Origin: Dehalococcoidia bacterium | Lineage (GTDB): Bacteria; Chloroflexota; Dehalococcoidia; Tepidiformales; Tepidiformaceae | Length of the DNA: 64,000 bases | Direction: 5' to 3' | Assembly (NCBI GenBank): GCA_009839725.1 | Contig: VXPF01000117.1 | Coordinates: 83,531-147,530 of the forward strand | Shown: piece by piece, positions 49,906 through 61,155 of the stretch | Numbering within the stretch: position 1 is the first letter of the stretch | Layout: each line of letters begins with the position of its first letter | Made by a program: the position numbers and the translations under genes | Notes under the pieces: model-generated | Seen by the model: the letters and a program-made list of their open reading frames with translations, nothing else | What the model was told of the DNA's origin: nothing | Databases searched by the model: none

Positions 49906-50544
49906 GTGGCGCAGGCAACGGAATCGGTGATCACGCGCGAGCGCTTCGCGCAGGGCAAGACCTACCAGGAATACATCGACTCGGGCATCCGCAACCGCGA
50001 GCAGTTCGACGACAACTACGCGAGCCTCAGCATCAGCGAGGAGCAGCAAGCCGCCCTGGGCGAGCTGGCGGGCCACTCGAACGGGCCCGACCACATGGTC
50101 ATCATCGGTGAGGACTGGTGCCCGGACGTGTACCGGGGCATGCCGGTGGGGGTTCGCATCGCCGAAGCGCTCGGCATCGAAGTGCGCATCTTCGAGCGAG
50201 ACGAGAACAAGGACATGATCGCGGAGTACCTGAAGGACGGGGAGTTCGAGTCCATCCCCGTCTACATCTTCTACAACGCCGAGCACATGGAATTGGGGCA
50301 CTTCATCGAGCGGCCGGTGCTCGCGAACGAGCAGATGGACCAGCTCTACGCCGTGCTCGGCGATATGCGTCCGGAGGCGATTGCCCAGCGGATCGGGCAC
50401 GAGCCGAGCGAGGAAGAGATCCAGCAGGCTCGGGCGGAAGGGCGCGAGCGCTACCTGGAGTGGCAGCGCACGAGCGAAACGTGGGCGAACTGGCGCGTGG
50501 CTGCAGTGGACGAAGTCATCGAGCTGTTGCGCGGGGCGGTGTGA
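49906..50544 (+). CDS. Thioredoxin-like fold protein with a single active-site cysteine
   Basis: A 212-residue protein with a thioredoxin-like segment at about residues 60-150. The active-site loop reads EDWCPDVYRG: C72 is present but the second Cys of the usual WCPDC is Val. FERDENKDMIAEYLKDGEFESIPVYIFY includes the conserved cis-Pro (SIP). The flanking N- and C-terminal regions are charged helices. It may act through a monothiol mechanism or only bind thiols. GTG 49906 has CGGGAGAGAGCA before it; TAGGCT (49869-49874) is a possible -10. Confidence 0.72.
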   Translation: MAQATESVITRERFAQGKTYQEYIDSGIRNREQFDDNYASLSISEEQQAALGELAGHSNGPDHMVIIGEDWCPDVYRGMPVGVRIAEALGIEVRIFERDENKDMIAEYLKDGEFESIPVYIFYNAEHMELGHFIERPVLANEQMDQLYAVLGDMRPEAIAQRIGHEPSEEEIQQARAEGRERYLEWQRTSETWANWRVAAVDEVIELLRGAV

Positions 50545-50581
50545 TCGATCCGGGAGCTTTCCCGGGTGTCTCCCGGAGTTG

Positions 50582-50611
50582 TTGTCGGGCGCGAAGCCGC
50601 TTCGGTATACT
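50582..50611 (+). promoter_or_regulatory. Promoter of the tRNA-Lys/tRNA-Leu genes
   Basis: TTGTCG (50582-50587) and TATACT (50606-50611) are 18 bases apart. Transcription would start about 7 bases before the mature tRNA-Lys 5' end. Confidence 0.6.
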
Positions 50612-50624
50612 CCGCGCGACCTTG

Positions 50625-50700
50625 GGGCCGCTAGCTCAATTGGCAGAGCAAGTGACTCTTAATCACTAGGTTGAAGGTTCGAGTCCTTCGCGGCTCACCA
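50625..50700 (+). tRNA. tRNA-Lys (anticodon CUU)
   Basis: GGGCCGC pairs with GCGGCTC, the D arm is AGCTC...GAGC, the anticodon loop CTCTTAA gives CTT, the T arm is GAAGG-TTCGAGT-CCTTC, and CCA is encoded. 76 bases. Confidence 0.96.
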
Positions 50701-50747
50701 CTTTTCGGAAAGGTCTCGCCGGATGGTTCGCCAGCCGGCTCAGGACC

Positions 50748-50829
50748 GGGGAAGTGTCGGAATTGGCAGACGAGCATGATTTAGGATCATGTGCCGCAAG
50801 GCGTAGGAGTTCGAATCTCCTCTTCCCCA
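50748..50829 (+). tRNA. tRNA-Leu (anticodon UAG)
   Basis: GGGGAAG pairs with CTTCCCC, the anticodon loop contains TTTAGGA (anticodon TAG), a long variable arm (TGCCGCAAGGCG) is present, and the T arm GGAGTTCGAATCTCC is complete. The 3' CCA is not encoded, unlike the other two tRNAs. It lies 47 bases after tRNA-Lys, probably in the same transcript. Confidence 0.95.
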
Positions 50830-50901
50830 TGGCCCCATGGGGAGCCCGTTTCTCGTCGGAGCGGTGCGCAGGAAAATCCGAGTCGGGGGAAAGGGGGCGT
50901 C

Positions 50902-51903
<1,002 letters not shown>

Positions 51904-51922
51904 CACCGTCGAAGAGGCCACG

Positions 51923-52918
51923 ATGAGTAACGGGGCGGGCGATGCCCTCCTCGAAGTCGAGGACCTTGAGGTCTACTTCCCAGTCACCGCCGGCCTGATC
52001 ATCCAGCGTCGCGTGGCCGACGTGAAAGCAGTCGACGGCGTCACCTTTGACGTGAAGCGCGGCGAGACCCTCGGTCTCGTGGGCGAGTCGGGCTGCGGCA
52101 AGAGCACGACCGGCAAGGCCATCCTCCAGTTGAACCGCCCCACGGCGGGCACGGTCAACTTCGCGGGCACGGACCTGACCAGGGTGCGTGGCCGTTCCCT
52201 GCGGAATTACCGGCGCCGTATGCAGATGATCTTCCAGGACCCGTACGCGAGCCTGAACCCGCGTATGTCGGTCGGGTCGATCGTTTCGGAGCCGATCACG
52301 ATCCACAACCTGGCACGGGGCCAGGAGAAGCGCGACCGCGTCCACAGCCTGCTGCAGACGGTGGGCCTGAACCCGTACTTCGCCAGCCGCTACCCGCACG
52401 AGTTCTCGGGCGGCCAGCGGCAGCGCATCGGCATCGCCCGGGCGCTGGCGGTGGAGCCGGAGTTCATCGTCTGCGACGAGCCCGTCTCGGCGCTCGACGT
52501 GTCGATCCAGGCGCAGATCATCAACCTCCTGCAGGACCTGCAGGAAGAGTTCAACCTCACGTACCTCTTCATCGCACACGACCTCTCGGTCGTGCGCCAC
52601 ATCAGCGATCGAGTGGCGGTGATGTACCTCGGGCACATCATGGAGCTGACCGACCGCGACACGATTTTCGACGACCCCCTGCATCCGTACACGAAGGCGC
52701 TGCTTTCGGCGGTTCCGATTCCGGACCCCGAGGTGGAGCGAGAGCGCGAGCGCATCATCCTGCTCGGCGACGTGCCGAGCCCGCTGTCGCCGCCTCCGGG
52801 CTGCGTGTTCAACACGCGCTGCCCGATCGCCGTGGACGAGTGCCGCGAGCGCATCCCCGAGTGGCGCAACGTCGGCACGGCCGGCAAGGAGCATTGGGTC
52901 TGGTGCCACCGCGTCTAG
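51923..52918 (+). CDS. Oligopeptide/dipeptide ABC transporter ATPase (DppF/OppF type)
   Basis: A 331-residue second ATPase of the same transporter. Walker A GESGCGKS, signature [15 protein letters not shown], and Walker [14 protein letters not shown] are intact, and the tail [21 protein letters not shown] is the OppF-type Cys motif. ATG 51923 has AGAGGCCACG before it. A TTG at 51886 with GGGAGAGGCC is an alternative that would overlap the preceding gene. A strong terminator follows. Confidence 0.92.
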   Translation: MSNGAGDALLEVEDLEVYFPVTAGLIIQRRVADVKAVDGVTFDVKRGETLGLVGESGCGKSTTGKAILQLNRPTAGTVNFAGTDLTRVRGRSLRNYRRRMQMIFQDPYASLNPRMSVGSIVSEPITIHNLARGQEKRDRVHSLLQTVGLNPYFASRYPHEFSGGQRQRIGIARALAVEPEFIVCDEPVSALDVSIQAQIINLLQDLQEEFNLTYLFIAHDLSVVRHISDRVAVMYLGHIMELTDRDTIFDDPLHPYTKALLSAVPIPDPEVERERERIILLGDVPSPLSPPPGCVFNTRCPIAVDECRERIPEWRNVGTAGKEHWVWCHRV

Positions 52919-52942
52919 CGCGCGGCTCACGGAACCGAACCG

Positions 52943-52970
52943 GAAGGGGTGGCCACGAGGCCACCCCTTC
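52943..52970. terminator. Intrinsic-type terminator shared by converging genes
   Basis: GAAGGGGTGGCC and GGCCACCCCTTC form a perfect 12-bp stem with the loop ACGA. It is followed by a weak T-rich stretch (TTGGTGTT). It lies between the ABC ATPase gene and the end of ilvC and can serve both strands. Confidence 0.75.
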
Positions 52971-52996
52971 TTGGTGTTCCGGCAGGAGACGGGGCC

Positions 52997-53995
<999 letters not shown>

Positions 53996-54050
53996 GCGGG
54001 CACTCCTTGTGGGGTTGGGCCGCAGCGGGGAGGCGCGGCGGTTCGGGCGG

Positions 54051-54857
54051 CTAGGTGGGCAGGATCACCTGGCGGCGATGGCGGTCGCGGGCGTACTCCA
54101 CGAAGGGATTGATCCCGATCTCGCGCAGCATCCAGTGGCGCTCGATGACCTGGACCTTGCCCTCGACGATCCGCACCCAGTCCGCGATGCGGGGGCGGGC
54201 GGGGTCGATGGCGATCTCGACGGCGGCGTCCTTCTCGCCGGCCACCACCGCCGTCAGACGGGGGTAGCCGAAGGCGGGGCGGGGTGTCGCATCGAGCAGG
54301 TCGAGCACCGCGTCGACGCCGGAGACGATGCCGTAGACGGAGTCGACGAGGGTGATCTTCTCGTCGAGGGAGGCGGCCGCCTCGTCACGCTCGCCGGCGA
54401 TGAGCTGCTCGTAGAGCCCGCGTACGAGCCGGCGCGTCGAGCGGGCCGAGCCGCCGCGGAACTCGTTGGCGGCATCCATGGCCGCCAGAGCGGGCTTGTC
54501 GAGCTCGATGTCACGCATCATGCCGTAGAGCCGGCGGTCGACGATCAGGTCGTCCTCGACCCGCGAGATATCGAGCACCCGCTGCTGGAAGGCGCGCCAG
54601 TCGTAGCCCTTGGCCTCGATGGTGGCGCGGACGGCGACGGCGCCGCCGTCCTCCACCGCCTCCACCTCGGTGTAGGTGCAATCGGCATAGCGCTCAAGCA
54701 GCTCGTGGTGGAAGTCGCGAACGGCCACGCTGTCGCGCAGCATGGGGCTGCGGAACGAGTGGAAGACGACGCCCGGGGCGTGCAGGTCCTGGATCTCGTC
54801 GAAGCGGTCGTAATTGATGGCGGTGACGAGCGCCTCGACAACGGCACTGTTGGGCAT
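54051..54857 (-). CDS. Tandem NTF2/SnoaL-like fold protein
   Basis: A 268-residue protein that appears to hold two NTF2-like (SnoaL) domains. The first ([29 protein letters not shown]...) covers ~1-120, the second starts near residue 145 ([33 protein letters not shown] as a region). NTF2-like proteins include polyketide cyclases, ketosteroid isomerases and binding proteins; no catalytic residues can be assigned. A TACAAT -10 lies 34 bases upstream. It is next to ilvC on the same strand, and divergent from pepN. Confidence 0.72.
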   Translation of the reverse strand: MPNSAVVEALVTAINYDRFDEIQDLHAPGVVFHSFRSPMLRDSVAVRDFHHELLERYADCTYTEVEAVEDGGAVAVRATIEAKGYDWRAFQQRVLDISRVEDDLIVDRRLYGMMRDIELDKPALAAMDAANEFRGGSARSTRRLVRGLYEQLIAGERDEAAASLDEKITLVDSVYGIVSGVDAVLDLLDATPRPAFGYPRLTAVVAGEKDAAVEIAIDPARPRIADWVRIVEGKVQVIERHWMLREIGINPFVEYARDRHRRQVILPT

Positions 54858-54995
54858 GAAAGCGGGACACCTCGGGCTGAGCTTGGGCGATTGTACCCCG
54901 CGTCACGAACGCGGGACAGGAGCGCCCGGCCTGACGCTGAGGGCGTCGAGCGGTAGCCTTGGCGGGCCACCTCCCCACGAGAAGCGAGGACACCC

Positions 54996-57542
54996 GTGAC
55001 CGAGCCAATCCCCACCCAGGAACGCGACATTCTCACCGAGACCGACGCCTCGGCGCGGGCGGAGCGCGTCTCCAACTGCCGCTACGAGCTGGCGCTCAAC
55101 CTGACCAAGGGCGCCCCCACCTACGGCGGCGCCGTCACGATCACCTTCGACCAGGACGGCGACGACGACCTGATGCTGAACTTCCGGGGGAAGCGCATCG
55201 ACCTGCTGGAGCTCAACGGCACGGCGGTCGACTTCGAGTGGCGCGGGCGCGAGCTGACGCTGCCGTGCGCGGCGCTCGCGGCCTCGAACACCCTGCGAAT
55301 CGAGTACGAGAACGAGTACGACCACGGCGGCGACGGCATCCACCAGTTCGTCGACCCGGAGGACGGCGAGGAGTACCTGTACACGAACTTCGAGCCGTTC
55401 GACGCCCACCGCCTGTTCCCCTGCTTCGACCAACCCGACATCAAGGCGCGCTACCAGCTGACCGTGACGGCGCCGTCCGAGTGGACGCTGACGGCGAACT
55501 CGCAGGAGGTCTCCGCGGAGACGCTCGGGGACGGGCGCACCAGGCGGGTGTACGCGGAGACGCCGCCGTTCAGTACCTACCTGTTCGCGCTGATCGCGGG
55601 GCCGTACCACGTGGCCATGGCCGAGCACAACGGGATTCCGCTCGGCCTGCTGTGCCGGAAGTCGATGGCGCAGTACCTCGACACGGACGAGCTGTTCACG
55701 ATCACGCGGCAGGGGCTCGACTTCTTCGGGGAGTTCTTCGACTACCCCTACGCCTTCGGGAAGTACGACCAGATCTTCGTGCCGGAGTTCAACCACGGGG
55801 CGATGGAGAACGTGGGGGCGGTGACCTTCAACGAGTCGATGGTGTACCGCGATCCGCCCACCGAGAACCAGCGCCGGCGCCGGGCCGAAGTGATCCTTCA
55901 CGAGATGGCGCACATGTGGTTCGGCAACCTCGTGACGATGAAGTGGTGGAACGACCTCTGGCTGAACGAGAGCTTCGCGACCTACATGTCCTACCTTGCG
56001 ATGGAGGGGGCCACCCGCTTCCAGTCGGGGTGGCAGGACTTCAACAACGGGATCAAGAACTGGGCCTACCGGCAGGACCAGCTCATCACGACCCACCCGA
56101 TCGCCGGGACGGTGCGGGACACCGACGAGACGTTCCTGAACTTCGACGGGATCACGTACGGGAAGGGCGCCTCGGTGCTGAAGCAGCTCGTCGCGACGAT
56201 CGGCATCGACGGGTTCCGGGAGGGGATGCGGCATTACTTCCGCACGTATGACTACGGCAACGCCTCGCTGCACGACTTCCTGGGCGCGCTGGAGGAGGGG
56301 AGCGGACGCGATCTCGGCGAGTGGTCCCGGCTCTGGCTGGAGACCTCGTCCCTGAACACGATCCGGGCAGATTGGGAGAGCGATGGGGAGCGCGTAACGC
56401 GGCTTGAGCTGAGCCAGACCGCCCCGGTCGACTACCCAACCATCCGCCCCCACACCCTCGAGACGGGCCTCCTGACCGACGACGGCGCCACGACCGCCAT
56501 CGAGGCCGTGCCGGCGGTGCTCGAAGGCGAGAGCACCGAGATCGAGGCGGCTCGGGGACAACCCCGGCCTGCCCTCGTCTACCCGAACTTCAACGACCAC
56601 GCCTACGCCAAGATCGCCCTCGACGACGAGTCGGTGGCGTGGGCGCGGGAGAACATCGAGCGGGTCGGGGACGACCTGCTGCGCCAGCAGCTCTGGTCGA
56701 CGCTCTGGAGCATGGTGCGTGACCAGCAGCTCAAGTCGACGGACTTCCTCGCGATCGTGCGGGAGAAGATCGGGTTCGAGCAGAACATCGAGCTGGTCGA
56801 CTCCGTCCTCGGGCACGCGGCCAGCTCCCAGAGCCGCTACGTCCCGGCCGAACGGCGGGACGCCGAGGCGCACCTGCTGTTCGAAACCGCGCGGGAGGGG
56901 CTCCTAGCCGCTTCCGAGAACGACACGCGGATCATCTGGGGGCGGGCGCTGGTCGGCCTCGCCGTGAACCCGGACGACCTCGCCTACGTCGGCCGCCTTG
57001 CGGACGGCGAGGAATTGATCGCGGGTTTCGAGCTCGACCAGGACATGCGCTGGGGCGTTGCCGCGCGGCACGTGGCCTTCGGCCTGCCCGGGGCGGCTGA
57101 GCGCGTTGCCACCGAGGCCGAGCGCGACCCTTCCGACCGGGGCCAGCGCGCGCAGCTCCGCTGCGAGACGGCAGTGCCGGACGCGGGCGTGAAGGCGGAT
57201 GCGTGGGAGCGCTTCAATGGCGAAGGGTACGGCTCACGCTACCTGAACCAGGCGGCGATGAGCGGCTTCAACTGGACGCACCAGGCGGACCTGCTGGCGC
57301 CCTACGTCGACGCCTTCTTCGATCAGGTCGGCGGCATCTTCGTGGAGCGCGACCGAGAGTTCGCGACGGTGTTCTACGGGGGGCTGTTCCCGAGCTACCG
57401 GGTCGAGCAGGACACGCTCGATCGGGCGCAGGCGCTCCTGGACGAGACGCCGGAGGAGCAGGCGGTGCTGCAGCGCATGCTGCGCGAGGCGATCGACGAC
57501 CTCGGCCGTGCGATCGCGTGCCGGGAGTTCGCGGCGAGCTAG
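54996..57542 (+). CDS. pepN: Aminopeptidase N (M1 family zinc metallopeptidase)
   Basis: An 848-residue cytosolic aminopeptidase. The GAMEN substrate-binding motif is in FNHGAMENVGAVTF. The zinc site HEMAH is at residues 302-306 with the third ligand Glu in WLNESFA about 18 residues later. An M1 C-terminal helical domain follows. The length matches the actinobacterial/PepN type rather than E. coli PepN. GTG 54996 follows AAGCGAGGA. It converges exactly on glyS with no gap. Confidence 0.95.
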   Translation: MTEPIPTQERDILTETDASARAERVSNCRYELALNLTKGAPTYGGAVTITFDQDGDDDLMLNFRGKRIDLLELNGTAVDFEWRGRELTLPCAALAASNTLRIEYENEYDHGGDGIHQFVDPEDGEEYLYTNFEPFDAHRLFPCFDQPDIKARYQLTVTAPSEWTLTANSQEVSAETLGDGRTRRVYAETPPFSTYLFALIAGPYHVAMAEHNGIPLGLLCRKSMAQYLDTDELFTITRQGLDFFGEFFDYPYAFGKYDQIFVPEFNHGAMENVGAVTFNESMVYRDPPTENQRRRRAEVILHEMAHMWFGNLVTMKWWNDLWLNESFATYMSYLAMEGATRFQSGWQDFNNGIKNWAYRQDQLITTHPIAGTVRDTDETFLNFDGITYGKGASVLKQLVATIGIDGFREGMRHYFRTYDYGNASLHDFLGALEEGSGRDLGEWSRLWLETSSLNTIRADWESDGERVTRLELSQTAPVDYPTIRPHTLETGLLTDDGATTAIEAVPAVLEGESTEIEAARGQPRPALVYPNFNDHAYAKIALDDESVAWARENIERVGDDLLRQQLWSTLWSMVRDQQLKSTDFLAIVREKIGFEQNIELVDSVLGHAASSQSRYVPAERRDAEAHLLFETAREGLLAASENDTRIIWGRALVGLAVNPDDLAYVGRLADGEELIAGFELDQDMRWGVAARHVAFGLPGAAERVATEAERDPSDRGQRAQLRCETAVPDAGVKADAWERFNGEGYGSRYLNQAAMSGFNWTHQADLLAPYVDAFFDQVGGIFVERDREFATVFYGGLFPSYRVEQDTLDRAQALLDETPEEQAVLQRMLREAIDDLGRAIACREFAAS

Positions 57543-58895
57543 CTAGCGGACTCCGGGGAGGCGCTCGGCGAGGGCCTCGACGAGGCCGGCGATGGGGACG
57601 CGTACCTGCTCCTGGGTGTCGCGCTCGCGGATGGTGACGGCCTCGTCCTCCAGCGTGTCGAAGTCGACGGTGACGCAGAGGGGAGTGCCGATCTCGTCCT
57701 GGCGACGGTAGCGGCGGCCGATCGACTGCGTCTCGTCGTACTGGGTCATCCAATGGGAGCGGATGAGGGCGTGGATGCGCTTCGCGGTGGGCGTGAGCGT
57801 GTTCTTCTTGGAGAGCGGCAGCACGGCCACCTTGATGGGCGCGATCACGGCGGGGAGCTTGAGTACGACGCGCTCGTCGCCCTTCTCGTCGGGCTCGACG
57901 GTGTAGTTCTCGAGGAGCGCGACGGCGAGGGTGCGGGTGAGACCGGCGGCGGGCTCGATCACGTAGGGCGTGAAGCGCTCGCGGGTCTCCTCGTCGAAAT
58001 AGCTGAGGTCCTGGCCGCTGTGCTCGCTGTGCGCCTTCAGGTCGAAGTCGGTGCGGTTGGCGATGCCTTCGAGCTCGCCCCAGCCCCAGGGGAACTCGTA
58101 CTCGATGTCGCTCGTGCCGGCGCTGTAGTGCGAGAGCTCCTCGGGCTCGTGGTCGCGGATGCGCATGCGGACGGGGTCGATGCCGATGGTCTCGGCGTAC
58201 CAGCGCTGGCGCTCGTCGATCCAGTAGCGGTGCCACTCGGCGGCGTCGGCGGGGCGGCAGAAGAACTCCATCTCCATCTGCTCGAACTCGAGCGTGCGGA
58301 AGATGAAGCGGCCGGGCGTGATCTCGTTGCGGAAGCTGACGCGGGTCTGGGCTATGCCGAAGGGGAGCTTCCGGCGCATGGAGCTGCGCACGTTCTCGAA
58401 GTTCACGAACATGCCCTGGGCGGTCTCGGGTGGCAGGTAGGCGGTGGAGCCCTCGTCGACGACCGTCCCCACCTGGGTGCTGAACATGAGGTTGAAGAGG
58501 CGGGGCTCGGTCAGCTCGCCGCCGCAGGTCGGGCAAAGGAGATTGCCCGCCTCGTCGCGCTGTACCGCACCGTACTGACCCTCCTCGATATGGTCGGGGC
58601 GGAAGCGCTGGCGGCAGGTCTTGCAGTCGACGAGGGGGTCGTTGAACGTCTCGGTGTGGCCGCTGGCGACCCAGACGCGGGGGTTGGTCATCATGGCCGC
58701 ATCGATGCCGACGACGTCGTCGCGCTCGCGCACCATGGCGCGCCACCAGGCGTCGCGGATGTTGCGCTTCAGCTCGACGCCGAGGGGGCCGTAGTCGTAG
58801 GCGTTGGCGAAACCGCCGTAAATCTCGGACGAGGGGAAGACGAAACCCCGGCGCTTGGCCAGGGAGACGATGGTGTCGAGGTCGGGTGCGGGCAC
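57543..58895 (-). CDS. glyQS: Glycyl-tRNA synthetase (single-chain, class IIA)
   Basis: A 450-residue dimeric (alpha2) GlyRS, unlike the two-subunit enzyme of many bacteria. GFVFPSSEIYGGFANAYDYGPLG opens the protein, FNLMFSTQVG and LPPETAQGMFVNFENV form the active-site region, and a zinc-like CKTC...CPTCGG lies near residues 85-130. The anticodon-binding domain is C-terminal. GTG 58895 has TTGGAGCCACCC before it. Its upstream neighbour pncC is 64 bases away on the same strand. Confidence 0.95.
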   Translation of the reverse strand: MPAPDLDTIVSLAKRRGFVFPSSEIYGGFANAYDYGPLGVELKRNIRDAWWRAMVRERDDVVGIDAAMMTNPRVWVASGHTETFNDPLVDCKTCRQRFRPDHIEEGQYGAVQRDEAGNLLCPTCGGELTEPRLFNLMFSTQVGTVVDEGSTAYLPPETAQGMFVNFENVRSSMRRKLPFGIAQTRVSFRNEITPGRFIFRTLEFEQMEMEFFCRPADAAEWHRYWIDERQRWYAETIGIDPVRMRIRDHEPEELSHYSAGTSDIEYEFPWGWGELEGIANRTDFDLKAHSEHSGQDLSYFDEETRERFTPYVIEPAAGLTRTLAVALLENYTVEPDEKGDERVVLKLPAVIAPIKVAVLPLSKKNTLTPTAKRIHALIRSHWMTQYDETQSIGRRYRRQDEIGTPLCVTVDFDTLEDEAVTIRERDTQEQVRVPIAGLVEALAERLPGVR

Positions 58896-58959
58896 GGGTG
58901 GCTCCAATCTCGCGCTGGCTGCGCAGCCTGGGGAGGCTTCACCTTCGCCCAACGGGGAG

Positions 58960-59454
58960 TTAGGCGCCAGAGTCGAGGGCGGCGACCAGCATCTCCAGGG
59001 CGTGCTCGGCGATCTGCTCCATGATGGCGACGCGCGAGCCCTCGAGCTGGAGCTCCTCGCTGATCGTGCCGTCGGGCCCGGCCACCGCGAAGGAGACGCC
59101 GCCGATGGGCCTGGAAGTGCGGCCCTTCGTGGGCCCGGCCATGCCGCTTTCGGCAATGACGTAGTCGGCTCCGGTGCGTTCGCGCACAGACTCGGCGATG
59201 GCGGTCACGCCCGCGGGGGTGACGGTGCCGTGCTCTCGCAGGAACTCGATGCTGACGCCGAGGGTGTCCGACTTCGAGGGCATCGTGTAGGCGACGAGGC
59301 CCCGGTCGAACCACTTCGAGGCGCCGGAAACGCTGATGAGGCGGGCGGAGATAAGGCCGCCGGCGGTGCTCTCCGCAACGGCCACGCGCGCCTCGCGGGC
59401 AAGCAGCAACTCGCCGACGCGGGCGGCGAGGGCATCGTTCTCTTGAATGGACAT
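58960..59454 (-). CDS. pncC: Nicotinamide-nucleotide amidohydrolase PncC (CinA C-terminal family)
   Basis: A 164-residue single-domain CinA_C protein that deamidates nicotinamide mononucleotide in the NAD pyridine cycle. VAVAESTAGGLISARL holds the nucleophilic Ser, YTMPSKSDTLGV the Tyr/Lys pair, and AESGMAGPTKGRTSRPIG the nucleotide loop (a variant of GIAGPGG). No CinA N-terminal domain is attached. Its start codon is 22 bases from the divergent phzF start. Confidence 0.9.
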   Translation of the reverse strand: MSIQENDALAARVGELLLAREARVAVAESTAGGLISARLISVSGASKWFDRGLVAYTMPSKSDTLGVSIEFLREHGTVTPAGVTAIAESVRERTGADYVIAESGMAGPTKGRTSRPIGGVSFAVAGPDGTISEELQLEGSRVAIMEQIAEHALEMLVAALDSGA

Positions 59455-59476
59455 GGCCCGATGCTACGCTGCCGCG
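59455..59476. promoter_or_regulatory. Overlapping divergent leaderless-type -10 elements (pncC/phzF)
   Basis: The 22 bases between the two divergent start codons contain TACGCT (59465-59470, plus), 6 bases before the phzF ATG, and TAGCAT (59466-59461, minus), 6 bases before the pncC ATG. The hexamers share two base pairs, so the two polymerases cannot bind at once. No room remains for ribosome binding sites. Confidence 0.6.
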
Positions 59477-60367
59477 ATGCCCGAGTACGAGATCACGATC
59501 GTCGATTCGTTCACCACAGAGCGGTACGCCGGCAACCCTTGCGCCGTGGTCACGCGGGCGGAGGGCCTCGCGCCGGAGCAGATGCAGGCGATCGCGCGCG
59601 AGATGAACCTGAGTGAAACGGCGTTCGTCACGCCCTCACAGGTGGCGGATGTGCGCGTGCGCTTCTTCACGCCCAGGAAGGAGATCCCGCTCGCGGGGCA
59701 CCCGACGATCGTCACGATGCACGCGCTCGTGGAGCAGAGCCGCTTCGAAGTTGGTGAGGAGCCGCGACGGATCACGCAGGAGCTGAACGTCGGTGTGCTG
59801 CCGGTGGACCTCTCCCGCGGGGACGGCGGGCGGGTGCGCGTCGCCATGACGCAGGCGACACCCCAGTTCCACCAGGAGCTCGACCGGGCCGCGTTCGCGG
59901 ACGTCCTCGGCATCTCCGCTTCCGACCTGCTCGCCGAGGCGCCACCCCAGGTCATAAGCACGGGCACACGGCAGGCGATGATCCCCGTGCGGTCGCTGGC
60001 TGTGCTGGAGCAGGTAAGTCCCGACCTGGAGCGGCTGGCCGCTCTGGAGACGGCGGAGGGCTACTTCAGCACGCACGTATTCGCGCTGGAGACGTACGAC
60101 CCGGCGAACCGTGTGCACTCGCGACACTTCGGCCCGTCGTCGGGGGTCTGGGAGGATCCCGTGACGGGGAGCGCCACGGGCGGCATGGCGGCGTACCTGT
60201 GGCGCCACGGCCTTCTGCGCGAGGCCTCTTACACGGTCGAGCAAGGGCACCTCATGGGGCGGCCGGGCAGGGTCGAGGTGGAGGTGGAGGGCGAGGGGGA
60301 CACGCCGATGGTCGTGCGCATCGCGGGGACAGCCGTCACGGTCCTGCGGGGGAGTATCACGATCTAG
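59477..60367 (+). CDS. PhzF-family isomerase-like protein
   Basis: A 296-residue protein with the duplicated diaminopimelate-epimerase-like fold of PhzF. DSFTTERYAGNPCAVVT, LSETAFVTPS with the catalytic Glu (E45-type), RFFTPRKEIPLAGHPTI, and the C-terminal half DPVTGSATGGMAAYLW are characteristic. Only phenazine producers use PhzF for that pathway; most homologues, including probably this one, have unknown substrates. Predicted leaderless start at ATG 59477. Confidence 0.9.
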   Translation: MPEYEITIVDSFTTERYAGNPCAVVTRAEGLAPEQMQAIAREMNLSETAFVTPSQVADVRVRFFTPRKEIPLAGHPTIVTMHALVEQSRFEVGEEPRRITQELNVGVLPVDLSRGDGGRVRVAMTQATPQFHQELDRAAFADVLGISASDLLAEAPPQVISTGTRQAMIPVRSLAVLEQVSPDLERLAALETAEGYFSTHVFALETYDPANRVHSRHFGPSSGVWEDPVTGSATGGMAAYLWRHGLLREASYTVEQGHLMGRPGRVEVEVEGEGDTPMVVRIAGTAVTVLRGSITI

Positions 60368-60394
60368 CGCTCCGCCGCGGGCGGAGGCCTCTGC

Positions 60395-60407
60395 TACGCT
60401 GCCCGCC
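60395..60407 (+). promoter_or_regulatory. Leaderless-type -10 element of the SCO1664-like gene
   Basis: TGCTACGCT (hexamer TACGCT, 60395-60400) ends 7 bases before the ATG at 60408. Confidence 0.5.
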
Positions 60408-61142
60408 ATGAGCCAGACCGTGGACATGGCCGGGGCCGAGAAGCTGCTCAGCGAGGCGGACTTCGAGGATGTGAAGCTGCTGTGGTCATCCAGCAACTAC
60501 GTCTACCTGGCGAAGCTCTGCAGCGGCGACGGCCAGGAGATCGCGGCCGTCTACAAGCCGGAGTCGGGCGAGACGCCGCTGTGGGACTTCCCCACGGGCA
60601 CGCTCTACGCGCGGGAGGTGGCGGCCTATCAGCTCGCGCAACTGCTGGGGTGGTCGTTCATCCCGCCGACGGTGGTGCGGGACGGGCCGCAGGGGGTGGG
60701 GTCGCTGCAGCTCTACGTCCCCCACGACCGCGCCTCGCACTTCTTCGAGCAGCGCGATGATCCGGCGCTCGTGCCGCAGCTCCAGCGCATGGCCGTGTTC
60801 GACTACGTGGCCAACAACGCCGACCGCAAGGGCGGTCACAGCCTGCTCGACGAGCAAGGGCGGATCTGGGGGATCGACCACGGCCTCTGCTTCCACCGGG
60901 AGTACAAGATGCGCACGGTCATCTGGGACTGGGCGGAGCAGCCCATCTCGGACGAGTGGCTCGCCGACGTCGAGCAGACGGCGCTGGCCGTCGCGGGGGA
61001 TGCCGACGAAACCGAAGCGCTAAGAGGCCTCCTCTCGCACGGCGAGATAGAGGCGCTGCTGGGACGGGCGGACCGCCTCCTGCGGACGCGCGCCATGCCC
61101 ACCCCGGGACCACACCGGAGCTATCCCTGGCCGCTGGTCTGA
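60408..61142 (+). CDS. SCO1664-family PI3/4-kinase-like protein
   Basis: A 244-residue protein with a phosphatidylinositol 3/4-kinase-like catalytic core. AVYKPESGETPLWDFPTG holds the likely ATP-binding Lys, DYVANNADRKGGHSLL the catalytic-loop D-x4-N-x-D pattern, and WGIDHGLCFH the metal-binding Asp. This family is best known from Actinobacteria, usually with no assigned substrate. Length is normal. Phosphorylation of a small molecule or protein is inferred only from the fold. Confidence 0.82.
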   Translation: MSQTVDMAGAEKLLSEADFEDVKLLWSSSNYVYLAKLCSGDGQEIAAVYKPESGETPLWDFPTGTLYAREVAAYQLAQLLGWSFIPPTVVRDGPQGVGSLQLYVPHDRASHFFEQRDDPALVPQLQRMAVFDYVANNADRKGGHSLLDEQGRIWGIDHGLCFHREYKMRTVIWDWAEQPISDEWLADVEQTALAVAGDADETEALRGLLSHGEIEALLGRADRLLRTRAMPTPGPHRSYPWPLV

Positions 61143-61155
61143 AGGACGCCGGTCC

